Assembly (NCBI GenBank): GCA_964609625.1
Contig: CAZSRS010000015.1
Location: forward strand, 1 to 64,000
Origin: G963674665 sp964609625
GTDB taxonomy: Bacteria; Desulfobacterota; Desulfovibrionia; Desulfovibrionales; Desulfovibrionaceae
Direction: 5' to 3'
Length of the DNA stretch: 64,000 bases
Shown: one piece after another, positions 25,400-34,241 of the stretch
Numbering within the stretch: the first letter of the stretch is position 1
Layout of the letters: every line of letters starts with the position of its first letter
Made by a program: the position numbers and the translations under genes
The notes under the pieces: generated by a model
What the model was told of the DNA's origin: nothing
Seen by the model: the letters and a program-made list of their open reading frames with translations, nothing else
Database searches by the model: none

Positions 25400-26185
25400 A
25401 TGAGCGTTTCAGTGGTCGTTACCGGTGCGTCTGGTCGCATGGGATCCACCATCGCCGGCCTGGTCATGAATGACCCCGAGTTGACCTTGGTTGGTGTCGT
25501 GGAGCGACCCACGTGCGTGGCAAACATCAAGGGATTCGCCTGTACCCAGGGCACCAGCCTGGACGAGGTTCTGCCCCAGGCGCCGGGGGCCGTGGTCATT
25601 GACTTCACCGCGCCCGGGGCCACGGTAGAGGCTGCCAAGGCCGCGGTCCGTCACGGCAATCCACTGGTCGCAGGTACCACCGGCCTCAACGAGGCACAAC
25701 AGGACGAGCTGCGCCAGGCTGCGGCAAAGGTCCCACTGCTCTGGGCTCCGAACATGAGCCTGGGCATGAACGTGCTGCTGCGCGTATTGCCGCAGTTGGT
25801 ACGCATGTTGGGCGAGTCCTATGACCTGGAAATGGTGGAACTGCACCACAACCAGAAAAAGGACGCACCCAGCGGCACGGCTCTCAAGCTGGCCCAGTGC
25901 TTGGCAGAGGCCAGGGGGTGGGATATCAAGGAGACAGGCACCTATTGCCGCGAAGGGATCATCGGTGCCCGCCCCAAAAAGGAAATCGGCGTGCAGACCA
26001 TTCGCGGGGGCGATGTGGTAGGCATCCACACCATCTACTGCCTGGGACCGGGGGAGCGCATCGAGATCACGCATCAGGCACATTCGCGGGAGAACTTCGC
26101 CCGGGGGGCCATCCGCGCGGCCAAATGGCTGCACGACAGACAGCCCGGCTCCCTGTATTCCATCGCCGACGTACTCGGAAGTTGA
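25400..26185 (+). CDS. dapB: 4-Hydroxy-tetrahydrodipicolinate reductase DapB
   Basis: A 261-residue enzyme of lysine and meso-diaminopimelate synthesis that reduces 4-hydroxy-tetrahydrodipicolinate with NAD(P)H. The nucleotide-binding motif (VTGASGRMGS) starts at residue 7, and the signature with catalytic His and Lys (ELHHNQKKDAPSGTA) lies around 150. A GGGAGAGAGAGC ribosome binding site precedes the ATG. It follows ligA by 69 nt in the same direction and supplies the diaminopimelate used in this organism's peptidoglycan. Confidence 0.97.
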   Translation: MSVSVVVTGASGRMGSTIAGLVMNDPELTLVGVVERPTCVANIKGFACTQGTSLDEVLPQAPGAVVIDFTAPGATVEAAKAAVRHGNPLVAGTTGLNEAQQDELRQAAAKVPLLWAPNMSLGMNVLLRVLPQLVRMLGESYDLEMVELHHNQKKDAPSGTALKLAQCLAEARGWDIKETGTYCREGIIGARPKKEIGVQTIRGGDVVGIHTIYCLGPGERIEITHQAHSRENFARGAIRAAKWLHDRQPGSLYSIADVLGS

Positions 26186-26206
26186 AGCGATCCTCGATGG
26201 CAGTAA

Positions 26207-26239
26207 CGCCCCGCATGCTAGAGTACGGCGTGCGGGGCG
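26207..26239 (+). terminator. Hairpin after dapB
   Basis: CGCCCCGCA at 26207-26215 pairs perfectly with TGCGGGGCG at 26231-26239 around a 15-nt loop, just past the dapB stop. No T run follows, so termination by this hairpin alone is uncertain. Confidence 0.45.
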
Positions 26240-26303
26240 CTCCGATACTGGTGAAAAATAGTTAAAGGAGCAAGGCAGGACAAGGCCTTTCAGGAGGAGC
26301 ACC

Positions 26304-26918
26304 ATGGCGCTGCTGTTTCTCAAGGGGCTGATCATGGGCGTGATCATCGCCCTGCCGTTCGGGCCTGTGGGGTTGCTCTGCCTGCAACGCTCGATATACG
26401 GCGGCGTGCTCGTCGGAATCCTCAGTGGCGTGGGCGCTGCCTTGGCCGACGCCTTTTACGGGAGTATCGCCGCCTTTGGCCTGCGCTTCCTCTCCGACTA
26501 CCTCACGAGCCATCACGTTGTCCTGCAAATCGCGGGGGGCCTGTTCCTCCTGGCCATGGGCGTGCGAATGTATCTGGATAAAAGCGAGCCCAAGCCAATG
26601 AATGCGGCCTATCACCGGCTGGCTGGCGCCATGGCCTCCATCTTTCTCCTGGCCCTGACCAATCCCATGACCGTTGTGGCCTTTCTGGCCATCTTCGCCG
26701 GTTTTGGCCTGGGGGGCGCGGACAAGGAGTTCGGCCATGGCTTGGCCGTGGTGCTGGGGGTCTTTGCCGGCTCCATGATCTGGTGGGTGCTCATCGCCTT
26801 TGGCGGAGCGCATCTGCGGGAGCGGATCACCCATCGCATGGCGGTACTGAAAAAGGCCTCCGGCGTGACTGTCTCGCTCTTTGGCGCCTGGGCCTTTGCC
26901 GAGGCTTTCTTCACGTAA
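26304..26918 (+). CDS. LysE/RhtB-family exporter
   Basis: A 204-residue membrane protein with about six hydrophobic spans and the LysE-family start (GLIMGVIIALPFGPVGLLCLQR). Members export amino acids or related small solutes using the proton gradient. A GGAGGAGCACC site precedes the ATG. It lies behind dapB, separated by a hairpin; export of lysine or a related amino acid would fit that neighbour but is inference. It converges on rtcB, with 4 nt between the stops and no terminator. Confidence 0.87.
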   Translation: MALLFLKGLIMGVIIALPFGPVGLLCLQRSIYGGVLVGILSGVGAALADAFYGSIAAFGLRFLSDYLTSHHVVLQIAGGLFLLAMGVRMYLDKSEPKPMNAAYHRLAGAMASIFLLALTNPMTVVAFLAIFAGFGLGGADKEFGHGLAVVLGVFAGSMIWWVLIAFGGAHLRERITHRMAVLKKASGVTVSLFGAWAFAEAFFT

Positions 26919-26922
26919 CACA

Positions 26923-28386
26923 TTATCCTTTGACGCAGACCAGGGGGGAGAGGGCGGCCACCATCCTGGCCAGGCCCGCGTCCTGAGCCGTCTGAACCAC
27001 CTCGTCCACGTCCTTGTAAGCGCCGGGGGCCTCCTCGGCCACGCCGCGCAGGCTGGCGGCGCGCAGCAGGATACCCTGATGCTGCAAGTCCAGGAGCACG
27101 TCACGCCCCTGAAACTGTTTCTTGGCCTGGGAGCGACTCATGCTGCGGCCGGCGCCGTGGTTGGCCGAGGCAAAAGCCTTGTCGGCGCTGTTCTCGAGGA
27201 CCATTCCCGCAAGAATGTACGAATGCGCGCCCATGCTGCCGCCCACGAGCACCGGCTGTCCGGTTCTCCTGAATTCCGGGGACAGGTCCGGATATCCGGG
27301 TCCAAAGGCGCGGGTGGCGCCCTTGCGGTGCACGAACAGCCTGCGCTTCTTGCCGTTGACCAGGTGTGTCTCCTCCTTGCAGGTGTTGTGGGAGACGTCG
27401 TAGAGCAGACCGAGCCGCGCCTCGGGAAAAACCTCGGTAAAGGCCCGGCGGGCGAGATGCGTCAGCACCTGACGGTTGGCCAGGGCGCAGTTGATCCCGG
27501 CACGCATGGCGCCGAGGTATTCCCGCCCCAGTGCGGAATCGAGGGGCGCGCAGGCCAATTCCTTGTCCGGCAGGTTCAGACCATGGCGCGGGGCCTGGTC
27601 GAGCATGCGCTTGAGATAGTCGGTACCGATCTGGTGGCCGAGACCACGCGAGCCGCAGTGGATGCTGACCACGGCTTGCCCAAGAGAAAGACCAAAGGCC
27701 TGGGCGGTCTTGTCATCGAAAATCCGCACCACTTCTTGCACCTCAAGGTAATGATTGCCCGAGCCCAGGGTGCCGACCTCGTCCTGCTGGCGTTTTTTGG
27801 CATGCTCCGAGACCATGTCCGGGTCCGCGCCCTGCATGGTGCCGGATTCCTCGCAACGCTCCAGGTCGTCTGGATCGCCGTAGCCGGCAGCCACGGCCCA
27901 ACGCGCCCCGCCCAGGAGCATGGCGTCCATCGCCTTGGGGGAGAGGTGCAGTTCGCCGGTTCGGCCCAGGCCCGCAGGGACATGGGAGAAGAGGGTGTCG
28001 GCTAGTTCTTTTTGGCGTTCCTTGATCCGAGGGGTGGTAAGATTGGTCAGCAGGGTGCGCACGCCGCAGGCGATGTCAAACCCTACGCCTCCGGCCGAGA
28101 CAACCCCCCCTTGATGGGGATCGAAGGCAGCGACACCACCTATGGGGAAACCATAGCCGGAATGGGCGTCGGGCATGGCCCAGGCTGCCTGGACAATGCC
28201 CGGCAGTGTCGCCACGTTTCCCAGCTGGGTGAAGACCGATCCCTCCATGCCGCGCAACAGGCCCTCGCTGGCCACGATAAGCCCTGGAACCCGCATGGTT
28301 GCGGTCTTCTCAAGTTCCCACAACCATGTTTCGCGCTGGAGAAGGTCAACCACATTGGTGTCGATCTTATTCTTTCGCTTGGTCAT
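26923..28386 (-). CDS. rtcB: RtcB RNA-splicing ligase
   Basis: A 487-residue GTP- and Mn-dependent ligase joining RNA 2',3'-cyclic phosphate or 3'-phosphate ends to 5'-OH ends, used in RNA repair. The metal-binding segments GVGFDIACGVR (Cys) and STHCGSRGLGHQ-like (here SIHCGSRGLG), with further His residues, and the C-terminal guanylylated-His region (NHGAGRSMSR) are present. Neither rtcA nor the sigma-54 activator rtcR is adjacent, and no -24/-12 site was seen in front of it. The upstream region is AT-rich and shared with the divergent lipoprotein gene. Confidence 0.96.
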   Translation of the reverse strand: MTKRKNKIDTNVVDLLQRETWLWELEKTATMRVPGLIVASEGLLRGMEGSVFTQLGNVATLPGIVQAAWAMPDAHSGYGFPIGGVAAFDPHQGGVVSAGGVGFDIACGVRTLLTNLTTPRIKERQKELADTLFSHVPAGLGRTGELHLSPKAMDAMLLGGARWAVAAGYGDPDDLERCEESGTMQGADPDMVSEHAKKRQQDEVGTLGSGNHYLEVQEVVRIFDDKTAQAFGLSLGQAVVSIHCGSRGLGHQIGTDYLKRMLDQAPRHGLNLPDKELACAPLDSALGREYLGAMRAGINCALANRQVLTHLARRAFTEVFPEARLGLLYDVSHNTCKEETHLVNGKKRRLFVHRKGATRAFGPGYPDLSPEFRRTGQPVLVGGSMGAHSYILAGMVLENSADKAFASANHGAGRSMSRSQAKKQFQGRDVLLDLQHQGILLRAASLRGVAEEAPGAYKDVDEVVQTAQDAGLARMVAALSPLVCVKG

Positions 28387-28519
28387 TTGTTGCTCCGTTG
28401 GTTTCTTCAGCCGCGCATGTGCAGTGGAACAAATTTAATGTAATAGATGAAGATGTGACAGCAGTATATAAAAAAAGTCTAAATAAAATTTAGTACAGTG
28501 GCAAATGTCTTATTCAGGC

Positions 28520-28547
28520 TTGCATTACTTGTAGTATAGAGTATAGT
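28520..28547 (+). promoter_or_regulatory. Sigma-70-like promoter for the OmpA/L,D-transpeptidase gene
   Basis: TTGCAT at 28520-28525 and TATAGT at 28542-28547 are separated by 16 nt in a clearly AT-rich stretch. They point at the lipoprotein gene and would give a leader of about 120 nt. The rest of 28387-28675 shows no gene; it must also hold the rtcB promoter, which I could not pin down. Confidence 0.5.
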
Positions 28548-28675
28548 TACATTGCAACAGTGCCGTATGTGTCCTTGCCGTAGAGTCTCGTCTCCGTCTC
28601 GCCGCGTTTTCCTGGGGGAATCGGGCGGTTGCCGACCGTGGTGACGGATTGCAACGTGGAGTTGTGGAGGGTTGG

Positions 28676-30409
28676 ATGGCACGATCGACTGTTTTGCTCA
28701 TTGTCGTTGTGGTGCTGCTAGGGGCATGCAGCTCCAGGCAGCTTTCTCCGAATGCAGCGAACATGGCCCGGTATCATGTCGCCGAGGCCAAGGGTACGAC
28801 CCCGGTAGCGCCCCCCGCGAAAGCTGTACCCCTGTTGCGGACCTCCATACGGGTCTCCGCGGCTGACGCACCGGCACCACGTGCCCTAGAGCGTGAACGG
28901 ACCGGCAGTTTCGACCGCAAGGAGTTGTTCAGCATCTATTCAGCTGCCAGGGGGTATGCCCAGGTACGCATGCCGCTGCCGCACGACAGCGGCAGCCAGG
29001 CGGCACGCGAAGCCCTGGGCCCGCATCTCGACGCCCTGTACCTGCTGTTCAAGTCCGATCCACAGTCCATTGCCCATATCGAGGTGTGGGCCGTGAAACC
29101 CGAAGCTGCCAAGCGCAGCGCCGAAAGCTTGCGTGATCTCTTGCTATCGAGCTGCGCCCTGGAGCCTGGGCGAGTTCTGGTCACAGGGGCTGCTTCGGGC
29201 AAGGCTGGTGAAGGCATTGTCATCACCCTGGTGAACCCACACCTGCAGGCCGTGTACTCAGGGCAAATACAGGAGGGGCAGACCGCTGTTTCTCAAGATG
29301 TCACCGTGGTTCAACCTGCCTTGGAAGAATCGCCTGCTGCTGGAGCGGTGACTGTCAGTCCGGTCGAGTCGCCTGCCCAGTCCGATACCATAGTCGCTGC
29401 TCCACCCCCCGTAGTGTACGAGACTGTCCAGACAGCGGAACAGCCGATCCTTCCACCTGCCGCGAACGGGCCGCTGACCCTGCATTTCAGTTACGGCAGC
29501 TCGGACGTCAGTCATGAACTGCGCGAGGAGATCGCGGCCATCGCGGCGAAGCTGCGGGCCGATCCCAGCCTCACGGTGCGGCTCGAAGGGCACAGTGACG
29601 GCAGGGGGAACGCCGAGAACAACAAGCTGTTGTCTTACCATCGCGCCCTCTCCATCCAGATAGCACTCATCGACAAGCACGGCATCGACGCCTCGCGCAT
29701 CCAGGTCGAAGGTCATGGCCAGGAGCGTCCCATAGCCTCCAATGCCAGTGAGACGGGCAGGCGACAGAACCGCCGAGTGGAAGTGCTCTACGCCACGGAC
29801 GCGACGAAGCGTGCTCTCCTTGTGACTCAGGAACCCGTTGAAGCTTTCGCGCCCCCATCCAGAGAGGCGCGGCCCGCCTCCATATCTCCTCCCACGGATC
29901 CTGTGGTAGCCACCGCGCCCCTCGCCGAGCAGGTCACCTATGCGCGCCTGCCGCACACGCAGTCCGTACGCTATCGCATCGAGGTCAGCGTGAGCAAGTG
30001 CACCCTGTGGCTCTATTCCATCCAGGCCGATGGCAGCAAGAAGCTGGTACGCCCTTACAAGGTGGCTACGGCCAAGTCAGGCACTCCTTTTCCAAAGGGA
30101 GTGGGGGAAGTCACGGGCATAGACTTCGACCCCTGGTGGTACCCCACGGAGAACATGAAGCGCAGGGCCCTGAGCAACGGCAAACGCCTTGCGCCGGTGG
30201 CCCCGGGCTCCACGAAAAACCCCATGGGCGCCTTCAAGATCCATCTGTCTCACGGCAACAACGGAGGGTCCTTCCGCATTCACGGTACCAACCAGCCGTC
30301 CCAGATCGGCAGGCGCGTGTCCCTCGGCTGTATCCGCATGAACAATGCGGAGGGCCTGGAACTGGCCCGACTCATCAACGTGGGTACCGAGGTGGAGGTG
30401 ATGTACTGA
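28676..30409 (+). CDS. Lipoprotein with OmpA-like and L,D-transpeptidase domains
   Basis: A 577-residue envelope protein. A lipoprotein signal ends at Cys18 (LLGAC). A Pro/Ala-rich region follows, then an OmpA-type peptidoglycan-binding domain at about 264-372 (LHFSYGSSDVS, GHSDGRGNAENN), and a YkuD L,D-transpeptidase domain at about 430-577 with the HGT...SLGCIRM active site (Cys552). I infer that it binds peptidoglycan through diaminopimelate and makes 3-3 cross-links or attaches protein to peptidoglycan. The ATG 5 nt after GTGGAGGG is preferred to one nine codons upstream. Joining the two domains in one lipoprotein is unusual. Confidence 0.88.
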   Translation: MARSTVLLIVVVVLLGACSSRQLSPNAANMARYHVAEAKGTTPVAPPAKAVPLLRTSIRVSAADAPAPRALERERTGSFDRKELFSIYSAARGYAQVRMPLPHDSGSQAAREALGPHLDALYLLFKSDPQSIAHIEVWAVKPEAAKRSAESLRDLLLSSCALEPGRVLVTGAASGKAGEGIVITLVNPHLQAVYSGQIQEGQTAVSQDVTVVQPALEESPAAGAVTVSPVESPAQSDTIVAAPPPVVYETVQTAEQPILPPAANGPLTLHFSYGSSDVSHELREEIAAIAAKLRADPSLTVRLEGHSDGRGNAENNKLLSYHRALSIQIALIDKHGIDASRIQVEGHGQERPIASNASETGRRQNRRVEVLYATDATKRALLVTQEPVEAFAPPSREARPASISPPTDPVVATAPLAEQVTYARLPHTQSVRYRIEVSVSKCTLWLYSIQADGSKKLVRPYKVATAKSGTPFPKGVGEVTGIDFDPWWYPTENMKRRALSNGKRLAPVAPGSTKNPMGAFKIHLSHGNNGGSFRIHGTNQPSQIGRRVSLGCIRMNNAEGLELARLINVGTEVEVMY

Positions 30410-30425
30410 CGTGCGCGGCAAGGGA

Positions 30426-30462
30426 CATCCCCGCAACCGTGACTGTTACGGCTGCGGGGATG
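30426..30462. terminator. Bidirectional hairpin between convergent genes
   Basis: CATCCCCGCA pairs with TGCGGGGATG, and inside, after one mismatch, CCGT pairs with ACGG around a 7-nt loop. It fills the 61 bp between the convergent lipoprotein and ACT-protein genes. There is no clear T run on either side, but the position and the stem length support a terminator. Confidence 0.55.
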
Positions 30463-30470
30463 CGTGGCGG

Positions 30471-30902
30471 CTAGATGGTGTAGATGTCCTGTCCGGGTAC
30501 GATGGGGATGTTGTTTCGCTGCAGGATATCGATGGCCTGATCGGTGCGGTCGAAGCGGAAGATGAGGATGGCGTTCTGTCCGCTCTGCTGTACGAATGCG
30601 TACATGTATTCCACATTGACGCCCTCGGCGCTGAGCACCTCCAGAATGGAGTAAAGGCCTCCGGGCCTGTCCGGTACCTTCACGGCCACAACGGTAGTGC
30701 GCCCCACGGTGAATCCATTGGCCTTGAGTGCCTCCTTGGCCTTCTCGTGATCCGTGACGATGAGCCGCAGGATACCGAAATCCGAGGTGTCGGCCAGGGA
30801 CAGCGCCCTGATGTTGATGTTGTTTTCGGCCAGGACCCGGGTCACCTCGGAGAGACGACCCGCCTTGTTCTCCAGGAATATGGAAATCTGTTCTACTTTC
30901 AT
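30471..30902 (-). CDS. Tandem ACT-domain regulatory protein
   Basis: A 143-residue protein made of two ACT domains (about 3-70 and 72-140; each starts with a beta strand followed by a Gly-containing turn, ENKAGRLSEV and PDRPGGLYSI). Free-standing tandem ACT proteins bind amino acids and act allosterically. It follows the phenylacetate-CoA ligase gene by 32 nt, a pairing common in anaerobes where the ligase serves aryl-acid formation from aromatic amino acids, so an aromatic amino acid is a reasonable ligand guess. The short frame beginning MKVEQIS is chosen over longer upstream frames that overlap the ligase. Confidence 0.9.
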   Translation of the reverse strand: MKVEQISIFLENKAGRLSEVTRVLAENNINIRALSLADTSDFGILRLIVTDHEKAKEALKANGFTVGRTTVVAVKVPDRPGGLYSILEVLSAEGVNVEYMYAFVQQSGQNAILIFRFDRTDQAIDILQRNNIPIVPGQDIYTI

Positions 30903-30934
30903 GGCATTCTCCGCGTTGTGTTCTGTGGGTGACA

Positions 30935-32236
30935 TTACAGGTTGCGGTTGTCGATCACGCGCTTGGCCTTGCCCACGGAGCGTTCGATGGACTGGGGCTC
31001 CACGAGTTTGACCTTGGCCGTGACACCCAGGAATTCCTTGATGGACTTCTGAATCTGGCCCTCGAGACGTTGCAGGTACTTGATCTCGTCCGAGAACATG
31101 GCCTCGCTGACCTCCACGTTCACCTGCAGGTTGTCCAGGTTGCCCTCGCGGCTGACGATGATCTGATAGTGAGGGGAGAGTCCCTTGGTTTCCAGCAGGA
31201 TGCTCTCGATCTGCGAAGGGAAGACATTGACCCCGCGGATGATCAGCATGTCGTCGCTGCGTCCGGTGATACGCCCCATGCGGACCATGGTCCGGCCACA
31301 CACGCAGGGGGTGTAGTCCAGGGTGGTGATGTCGCGGGTGCGGTAACGGATCAGTGGGATGCCTTCCTTGGTCAGGGTGGTGAAGACCAGCTCGCCTTGG
31401 GATCCGGAGGGCAGTTGCTCGCCGGTGTCGGGGTCGATGATCTCTGGCAGGAAGTGGTCCTCGAAGATGTGCATGCCCTTTTGCGCCTCGATGCACTCCA
31501 TGGAGACACCCGGCCCCATGACCTCGGAGAGGCCGTAGATATTCAGGGCCTTGATGCCGCATTTCTTTTCGATCTCACGGCGCATTTCCTCGGTCCAGGG
31601 TTCGGCTCCGAAGATGCCGATGCGCAGGGGCAGTTCCTTGAAATTGATACCTAGTTCCGTTGCTGTTTCATAGAGAAAAAGCATGTAGGAGGGGGTGCAA
31701 CAGATCACGGTGGCGCCAAAATCCTTGAGCAGGGCGACCTGGCGTTTGGTGGAGCCGCCGGACATGGGCACCACGGTGGCGCCGAGTCTTTCGGCGCCGT
31801 AGTGGGCGCCGAGTCCGCCAGTGAACAGCCCGTAGCCGTAGGCGTTGTGGATCACGTCCCTGGAGCTGCCACCGGCGCAGACAAAGGCTCGCGCCATGCA
31901 TTCGGCCCAGTTTTCCAGGTCGCGCTTGGTGTAGCCCACAACCGTGGCCTTGCCCGTGGTGCCGCTGGAGGCGTGCACACGCACGATGTTCTCCCTGGGC
32001 ACGGCGAACAGGCCGTAGGGGTAGTGGTTGCGTAGATCCTGTTTCTGGGTGAAGGGGAGCAGTCTTAGGTCACTCAGGCTGCGGATGTCGCTGGGCAACA
32101 GATTGCGCTCGTCGAACTGCTTGCGGTAGAAAGGTACGTTGGCATAGACGCGTTCCACCTGGGCACGCAGCCTTCTGAGTTGGAGCGCTTCCAGCTCTTC
32201 GCGTGGCAAGGTCTCCTTTTCAAGGTTGTAAATCAT
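30935..32236 (-). CDS. paaK: Phenylacetate-CoA ligase family enzyme
   Basis: A 433-residue adenylate-forming enzyme of the PaaK type with the phosphate-binding loop (VHASSGTTGKATVVG) near residue 90 and the ligase hinge (TGRSDDMLIIRG) near 325. PaaK converts phenylacetate, ATP and CoA to phenylacetyl-CoA. In anaerobic sulfate reducers such enzymes usually work with indolepyruvate- or aryl-pyruvate:ferredoxin oxidoreductases in amino-acid fermentation; no such oxidoreductase is next to it here. It is followed by the ACT protein in one operon. Confidence 0.92.
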   Translation of the reverse strand: MIYNLEKETLPREELEALQLRRLRAQVERVYANVPFYRKQFDERNLLPSDIRSLSDLRLLPFTQKQDLRNHYPYGLFAVPRENIVRVHASSGTTGKATVVGYTKRDLENWAECMARAFVCAGGSSRDVIHNAYGYGLFTGGLGAHYGAERLGATVVPMSGGSTKRQVALLKDFGATVICCTPSYMLFLYETATELGINFKELPLRIGIFGAEPWTEEMRREIEKKCGIKALNIYGLSEVMGPGVSMECIEAQKGMHIFEDHFLPEIIDPDTGEQLPSGSQGELVFTTLTKEGIPLIRYRTRDITTLDYTPCVCGRTMVRMGRITGRSDDMLIIRGVNVFPSQIESILLETKGLSPHYQIIVSREGNLDNLQVNVEVSEAMFSDEIKYLQRLEGQIQKSIKEFLGVTAKVKLVEPQSIERSVGKAKRVIDNRNL

Positions 32237-32346
32237 GGCGCACTCTCTTTTCTGGTTTATCGACAGGGGCTTGTCCTTGGTCAGACAATGGAAACAACCA
32301 TGAATGGCAGCATGTATTCGTGCCTTAAAGCGCTTCAGTGGTCAAG

Positions 32347-34086
32347 TCATTCCTTTTCCAGGAGTTCCTTGAGCCGCATCTGTTCCTGTTCCAGTGACTT
32401 CTCGATGCCTTCGCGTCTGTTCATGAGCTTGTCCAAGGTCTTGCCGCGTTCCGTGATGTTGGAAAAGTAGGGAGCGAACACCTGGCGCAGGTCCTCGAAA
32501 ATGCTTCGGGTACTGGAGGACAGCAATTCGCCTAGCTGCTCCTCGAAGCGCTCCCTGCCTTGGGCGAAGCTCTTCTTGAAAGTCTTGATGATCCCCCCGC
32601 GCTTGAAGGCCAGGGTGTTGATGGCCAGCAAGGCTCCCAGGGTGGCGAAGACGCCGCCGGTGACGTCGAAGACCACGATGTGCGTGGCACCGGCGATGAT
32701 CGCGCCGATGGCGGTGAGAAATCCGCCCATCACGGTGCGGTCGCCGATGCTACGCAGCACCTGCGGTGCCAGCTTCTCACCGAGGTCGTTGTCCTTGAGC
32801 AGGGAATCCAGCCTGGCGATGACCTCGTCCATGACCTCCAGCCTGCGGCCGGCGATGGCCGGTACGTTCAGGGAGTGCTCGCTGAAGCTGGATGCGGCAC
32901 GCCCCCCGCGCATGTCCTCCAGCAGGGCGCGCATGGAATCGGCGATGGTGGCGACCACGCCTCGCGAGCCTTCCCGAGAGAGGGATTCGGCCTTGAGCGC
33001 CAATTGATCGGCAAAGCGCTTGTTGATCTCCTCGACCCCGTCCTTGAAGGCGTTTTTGCGGCGCACAAAGCCGACAAAGGAGTTCTTGACCAGGTTGACC
33101 AGGGAGAGTCCGTTTTCAAACTCTTCGATGGCCACGGATGCTTCCTTGTCATAGGCCGAGAGCAGTCTGGCCTGCAGGGCTTGCATTTCCCGGTCGGCGC
33201 TGTCCTTGGCCCTCTGCAAACGCTCCTCGATGCGTTCCTGTTCTGCCATGTCCTGTTTCAAGGCAATTGCCTGGTTCTCCAGGGCCTTGTGGGTGTTGTG
33301 CAGTATGGCCTCGGCCGTGCCCAGCAGGGATTCCATTTTCAGGGCGTAGTGCCTGCCCCCGGTGACAGTGGCGCGGATGTGCTCCCAGAGGGCCTCCAGA
33401 CCGCTGTCCATGATGCGGCCTTCGAGGGCGAGCTTGGCCGAGACCGGAAAGACCAGGGGGTTCGTGACGCCGCGTTCCCTGGCCAGTTCCTTGACCCGGC
33501 GCAGGTTGACTTCCAATTCGGTCGGGCTGGCCCGATCAGCTTGCTGCATGACAAAGACGATCTTCTTGTGCCAGGTGGTGTGAACCAGCTCGAAGAAATC
33601 CCAGGCAGACTTCACGTAGGGGTTGAGGGCCGGGAAGATGAAAATGACCAGATCGCTCTGGGGGATGAAGCGTTCGGTGATCACCTGATGGCGTTCGATG
33701 ATGCTGTTGGTGCCGGGAGTGTCAACGATGGCCACATTGCGCAGGGCTTCCACGGGCAGGCCCAGTTCGCGGACAAACTCGGAGATGCGTCGTTCTTGTC
33801 TGGCCTCGGCGTAGGTGATCTTCTGGATGACGTCGGTACATGGGTCCGGTGCCACCTCGCAGATTTCCTCGCCGAGCAGGGCATTGATGAAGCTGCTCTT
33901 GCCAGATTTGACCTCTCCCACCACTACGAAGAGGAACGGTTGGTTGACGCTGGCGATAAGTCTGGCCGCGGCTTCCCGGTATTGAGAGTCGCCCAGTTGC
34001 ACGGTCATTTCGTGCAGGTCGGTGAACAGTACGGCCACGTCGCTCTTGAAGCGGGCAAAGGCCTGTCGCATGATGTTTTGCCGCAT
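32347..34086 (-). CDS. Bacterial dynamin-like GTPase
   Basis: A 579-residue large GTPase. The G1 motif (GEVKSGKSSF) is near residue 57, G3 (DTPGTNS) near 120 and a G4-like segment (QQAD) near 180. A long helical middle domain with coiled coil (about 260-400) follows, then a hydrophobic region at about 465-515 that could insert into or span the membrane, and a C-terminal helical part. Bacterial dynamin-like proteins remodel or repair membranes. It is a single gene rather than a tandem pair. The start at the ATG at 34086 follows GGAG; longer frames run into the divergent nitroreductase promoter. Confidence 0.88.
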   Translation of the reverse strand: MRQNIMRQAFARFKSDVAVLFTDLHEMTVQLGDSQYREAAARLIASVNQPFLFVVVGEVKSGKSSFINALLGEEICEVAPDPCTDVIQKITYAEARQERRISEFVRELGLPVEALRNVAIVDTPGTNSIIERHQVITERFIPQSDLVIFIFPALNPYVKSAWDFFELVHTTWHKKIVFVMQQADRASPTELEVNLRRVKELARERGVTNPLVFPVSAKLALEGRIMDSGLEALWEHIRATVTGGRHYALKMESLLGTAEAILHNTHKALENQAIALKQDMAEQERIEERLQRAKDSADREMQALQARLLSAYDKEASVAIEEFENGLSLVNLVKNSFVGFVRRKNAFKDGVEEINKRFADQLALKAESLSREGSRGVVATIADSMRALLEDMRGGRAASSFSEHSLNVPAIAGRRLEVMDEVIARLDSLLKDNDLGEKLAPQVLRSIGDRTVMGGFLTAIGAIIAGATHIVVFDVTGGVFATLGALLAINTLAFKRGGIIKTFKKSFAQGRERFEEQLGELLSSSTRSIFEDLRQVFAPYFSNITERGKTLDKLMNRREGIEKSLEQEQMRLKELLEKE

Positions 34087-34241
34087 TCTGGTGCCGCTCC
34101 GATGGATTGAAGTCCCCAGTCCATAGCATGTCCGGTCCGGCTTCGCAAAACAAACAATGGCGGACGCAAAGGCTACGGCTGGTATCGCCGCGTTGCCATG
34201 CGCACCTCTTTGCTTTATGAGTGGCCTGGAGGAACGAGACA

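Noticed and set aside
28387..28675. Sigma-54 promoter for rtcB, as in E. coli.
   Set aside because: No GG-N10-GC element in the right orientation was found, and no rtcR is adjacent.
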